Source: Nitrosospira briensis (GTDB lineage Bacteria; Pseudomonadota; Gammaproteobacteria; Burkholderiales; Nitrosomonadaceae). Taken from it: a DNA stretch of 64,000 bases. The position numbers and the translations under genes are program-made. Each line of letters begins with the position of its first letter. The stretch's first letter is position 1. Below, piece after piece: positions 61,324-64,000 of the stretch. The stretch is from positions 217,303-281,302 of the forward strand of contig NZ_FOVJ01000001.1 in the NCBI RefSeq assembly GCF_900115125.1. The letters are read 5' to 3'. The notes beneath the pieces were generated by a model. It worked only from the letters and a program-made list of their open reading frames with translations. It was not told where the DNA came from and searched no databases.

Positions 61324-63039
61324 ATGTTAGTGAAGCCTTGGCTGAGGCTGGTGACGCTGACGTGTGGGGCGCTGTTTGCGGCCTCTGCGTACGCGAACTT
61401 TCCCAGCGTTCCCAAAGAGACGTACAAAGCGCTGAATCTGGAGCAGTCGGCCTCGCCCAAACAGCTGCATGAAGCGTTGGTAAAGCGTTACAAGGACCCT
61501 GCGCAAGGCGCTGGTCGCGGGACGCTGGCCAAGTACTGGGAGCCGATTCCCATGAGCATGTACTTTGACCCGGCGTCTTTTTACAAGCCGCCGACCTCGA
61601 TGAAGGAAGTTGCGTCGCGTGACGAATGCGTCAAATGCCACACGGACGAATCGCCGGTATGGGTCAATGCCTGGAAGAAGAGCACGCATGCCAACCTGGA
61701 CAAGATCCGCAACCTGAAGCCGGAAGACCCGATCTACTACAAGAAAGCCAAGCTGGAAGACGTGGAGAAGAACCTTCGCTCCATGAATCGTCTGGGTGCC
61801 AATGAGAAGCTCAAGGAAGTCGGCTGCATAGACTGTCACGTTGACATCAACACCAAGGGCAAGGCTGACCACATGAAGGACCTTCGCATGCCCACGGCGG
61901 ACGTATGCGGCGTGTGTCACCTGCAGGAATTTGCCGAGCGCGAATCCGAGCGCGACACGCTCATCTGGCCGGACAAGCAATGGCCGCAGGGCCGTCCCTC
62001 GCACGCACTGGACTGGAAGGCCAACGTGGAAGTTGCCGTGTTTGCCTCCATGCCGCAGCGCGAGATTGCCGAAGGCTGCAGCATGTGCCACACCAACCAG
62101 AACAAGTGCGACTCCTGCCACACCCGGCATGAATTCTCCGCGGCCGAATCGCGCCAGCCGGAGACCTGCGCCACCTGCCACAGTGGCGTGGACCACAACA
62201 ACTGGGAAGCGTACTCCATGAGCAAGCACGGCAAGACCGTGGCCATCATGGGCAACAAATGGAACTGGAACGTACCGCTGAAGGACGCCTACGCCAAGGG
62301 CGGGCAGACTGCCCCGACCTGCCAGGGCTGCCACTTCGAATATGAAGGCAAATACAGCCACAACGTCGTGAGGAAGATACGCTGGGCCAACTATCCTGCG
62401 GTACCGGGCATCGCCGAGAACATAGACAGCGAATGGTCGGAAGCGCGTCTGGACTCCTGGGTCAAGACCTGCACGCAATGCCACTCCGAGCGTTTTGCCC
62501 GCTCCTACCTTGAATTCATGGACAAGGGCACCCTGCACGGCCTGGCCAAGTACAAGGAAGCGCACGCGGTTGCCGAGAAGCTCTACAAGGAAGGCATGCT
62601 GACCGGTCAGAAGACCAACCGTCCGACCCCGCTTGCACCCGACAAGGAAATGTTTGCCGGCTTCACCCAGCTCTACTGGTCCAAGGACAACAACCCGGCC
62701 GCCATCGAGCTCAAAGTGCTGGAAATGGGAGAGAACAACCTGCCCAAACTGCACGTAGGCCTGGCCCACGTCAACCCGGGTGGCTGGACTTACACCGAAG
62801 GCTGGGGCCCGATGAACCGCGACTACGTCGAAGTCATGGACGAGAACACCAAGATGCGTGAAATGGCGGCCCTGCAGGCACGGGTGGCCAAGATGGAATC
62901 GAAACGCAGTTCGAGCCTCTTTGACCTGAACAGCACCGGCGAGAAGATCTCGCTTGGCGGGCTGGGTGGCGGCATGCTCCTGGCCGGCACGCTCGCCCTG
63001 GCAGGCTGGCGCCGGCGCGAGAAGAACGATCGCTCCTAG
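61324..63039 (+). CDS. hao: Hydroxylamine oxidoreductase (octaheme HAO)
   Basis: HAO oxidises hydroxylamine in the periplasm and is the energy-yielding enzyme of bacterial ammonia oxidation. The 571-residue precursor has a signal peptide cleaved near AYA/NFP (about residue 24), eight CXXCH motifs (CVKCH 102, CIDCH 168, CGVCH 195, CSMCH 252, CDSCH 262, CATCH 282, CQGCH 333, CTQCH 383) and the trimer cross-link tyrosine in [11 protein letters not shown] (Y490, corresponding to mature Y467 of Nitrosomonas). A C-terminal membrane segment (about 543-562) and basic tail follow. AAAGGAGAGAG is an excellent ribosome site. Third codon positions are much more GC-rich than in neighbouring genes. Confidence 0.98.
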   Translation: MLVKPWLRLVTLTCGALFAASAYANFPSVPKETYKALNLEQSASPKQLHEALVKRYKDPAQGAGRGTLAKYWEPIPMSMYFDPASFYKPPTSMKEVASRDECVKCHTDESPVWVNAWKKSTHANLDKIRNLKPEDPIYYKKAKLEDVEKNLRSMNRLGANEKLKEVGCIDCHVDINTKGKADHMKDLRMPTADVCGVCHLQEFAERESERDTLIWPDKQWPQGRPSHALDWKANVEVAVFASMPQREIAEGCSMCHTNQNKCDSCHTRHEFSAAESRQPETCATCHSGVDHNNWEAYSMSKHGKTVAIMGNKWNWNVPLKDAYAKGGQTAPTCQGCHFEYEGKYSHNVVRKIRWANYPAVPGIAENIDSEWSEARLDSWVKTCTQCHSERFARSYLEFMDKGTLHGLAKYKEAHAVAEKLYKEGMLTGQKTNRPTPLAPDKEMFAGFTQLYWSKDNNPAAIELKVLEMGENNLPKLHVGLAHVNPGGWTYTEGWGPMNRDYVEVMDENTKMREMAALQARVAKMESKRSSSLFDLNSTGEKISLGGLGGGMLLAGTLALAGWRRREKNDRS

Positions 63040-63054
63040 CGGTTCGATATAAGC

Positions 63055-64000
63055 TTGATCGCCTCAACCTCAAGCCGCGCCCAGGTGGCGCGGCGCAGCG
63101 GCAAACTCCTCCCCTCACTGGGCATCCTGCTGGTGACGGGAGGAATTCTTTTGCTCCTCTGGTTTGCCTGGCTCTGGTTCAATCCCGGCCCTGCCCCCTA
63201 CCGCTACCAGCTGGTGGAAGAAGGCGACGTGGACAAATTCAGCCAGCTGGGACTCACCGCCTGGCCCGACCTCAAGCTGGCCAAATACGAAGTCTATGCC
63301 GAAGGTGTCGACCAGCCCCTGGCCGTCACCCATATCGCAAGACAGGGGACGGGCTCACCCGTCCTGCTGGACTGGGAAAACCGCACGAGCGAGTTGCTGC
63401 TCACCACCGACAGCAAGCTCAGCGAACTGACCGCGCTTGCCGTGGCCATCAACAAGTACGCCGCGAAGGACGCCCTCGTCCTGGCCTGGTGGGACACCTC
63501 GCGCCAGATCAAGCTGCTGGCCGGGCGCGACACCCTGTTCACCCAGCGGGTGGGCGAACCGCTGATCGTGCCCCCCCACTGGCAGGATCAAATGGACGCC
63601 ATCCGCCACTACGAAAACGAATTCTGGGGTGCGAGTGCCTCTTCCGAGGAGCAGCGCAAGTTCCAGCGCTTCGCCGACGCCCTCCTGGCCGAGCCGCAGG
63701 CAGGGGCTGCCATCCTGCGCGAGCTTGCCGGCATGGACGGCGCGGGCAAGGATGCGCGCGAAGCCTATATCGCCATCCACGTCACCGACCTCTACAAACT
63801 GGGGCTCATGCGCCCGGCGCAATTTGACATGGCCTACAAGAACTTCCCCATGGAAGGCAACATGCACGGCATGATAGGCTACTTGAAGAGCTGGATGCAG
63901 GAGAACGGCTTCAAGACCCACACCCTGCAGTCCCTCTCCGACAAGATGGTGCGCGGCTACTTCCTGCGCGATGACAAAAGCAGCAACAGCCTGATTGCCC
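63055..64000 (+). CDS. haoB: HaoB (orf2) of the hao cluster, 3' end beyond the window
   Basis: The frame from 63055 is open to the window edge (over 315 codons). It encodes an N-terminal membrane segment (SLGILLVTGGILLLLWFAWL) and a periplasmic domain (YRYQLVEEGDVDKFSQLGLT, AWWDTSRQIKLLAGRDTLFT, NMHGMIGYLKSWMQENGF). This is the gene that lies between hao and cycA (cytochrome c554) in betaproteobacterial ammonia oxidisers; its function is unknown. The start is uncertain: TTG at 63055 has no Shine-Dalgarno sequence, and GTG at 63085 is an alternative. It is in the same frame as hao, directly after the hao UAG. Confidence 0.9.
   Translation, partial: MIASTSSRAQVARRSGKLLPSLGILLVTGGILLLLWFAWLWFNPGPAPYRYQLVEEGDVDKFSQLGLTAWPDLKLAKYEVYAEGVDQPLAVTHIARQGTGSPVLLDWENRTSELLLTTDSKLSELTALAVAINKYAAKDALVLAWWDTSRQIKLLAGRDTLFTQRVGEPLIVPPHWQDQMDAIRHYENEFWGASASSEEQRKFQRFADALLAEPQAGAAILRELAGMDGAGKDAREAYIAIHVTDLYKLGLMRPAQFDMAYKNFPMEGNMHGMIGYLKSWMQENGFKTHTLQSLSDKMVRGYFLRDDKSSNSLIA

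Noticed and set aside
61327..62769. A 480-codon open frame antisense to hao
   Set aside because: GC-rich third positions remove stop codons from the opposite strand. The translation is biased to Val, His, Arg and Leu with no family resemblance, while the hao frame has all eight haem motifs.

Overview
The window is chromosomal DNA from an ammonia-oxidising betaproteobacterium, most likely a Nitrosospira-like member of the Nitrosomonadaceae. The decisive evidence is at the right edge: a complete octaheme hydroxylamine oxidoreductase gene (hao, eight CXXCH motifs plus the catalytic tyrosine block) followed by the start of haoB. The rest is a dense housekeeping chromosome with betaproteobacterial gene content and order. 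I see no rRNA, tRNA, CRISPR array, prophage or intact insertion sequence.

Layout. 0.2-4.6 kb: argJ, a TusA-like sulfur carrier, then a minus-strand group of exbB, exbD, a Trm112/YcaR-like zinc protein and an ADP-ribosylglycohydrolase. 4.6-5.3 kb: an unusual intergenic region holding a 421-bp GC-rich element with perfect 23-bp terminal inverted repeats, a cluster of DnaA-box-like 9-mers, a 16-bp perfect palindrome and an AT-rich stretch. 5.3-16 kb: xseA, a DUF423 protein, an RlmL-like methyltransferase, dsbB, htpX, mlaA, murJ, rpsT, a slipin and an NfeD-type protease. 15.9-22 kb: an arginine decarboxylase followed by argD, argF and argG, then yajQ. 22-28.6 kb: a glutamine amidotransferase, a decayed FecR, an exbD/exbB/tonB set with a thioredoxin-like lipoprotein-maturation-type protein, and a divergent sigma factor-DUF3619-DUF3106-RDD group. 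28.7-41.8 kb: tldD, a nitrilase-family hydrolase, yhdP, glnE, ilvE, a zinc-finger protein, phosphomannomutase/phosphoglucomutase and a small tyrosine phosphatase. 41.9-48.7 kb: rne, rluC, sppA, a tetrapyrrole-methylase-type methyltransferase and maf. 48.8-56.4 kb: the fatty-acid cluster yceD-rpmF-plsX-fabH-fabD-fabG-acpP-fabF-mltG. 56.7-60.1 kb: mclA (malyl-CoA lyase) with mtkA and mtkB (malate-CoA ligase). 60.2-61.0 kb: a small membrane protein and a frameshifted DUF779 pseudogene. 61.3-64.0 kb: hao and haoB.

How the genes work together. Nitrogen metabolism is represented at several levels: hydroxylamine oxidation for energy (hao/haoB), glutamine synthetase control (glnE), arginine synthesis (argJDFG) and polyamine supply (arginine decarboxylase). 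The mclA-mtkAB set could split malate, through malyl-CoA, into acetyl-CoA and glyoxylate, which is an unusual option for a Calvin-cycle autotroph. Envelope upkeep is well covered (mlaA, murJ, yhdP, mltG, two ExbB/ExbD pairs, tonB, htpX, sppA, dsbB). The FecR remnant, with no sigma factor or receptor beside it, suggests that an iron-uptake locus here has decayed.

The most interesting unexplained signals are the 4.57-5.27 kb intergenic region, the in-frame hao-UAG-haoB junction, the mclA-mtkAB module, a probable CTG start on the sigma factor, and a tandem 12-bp repeat that encodes a possible coupled leader peptide before the phosphatase gene. All functional calls rest on reading motifs and family resemblance; no database search was run.
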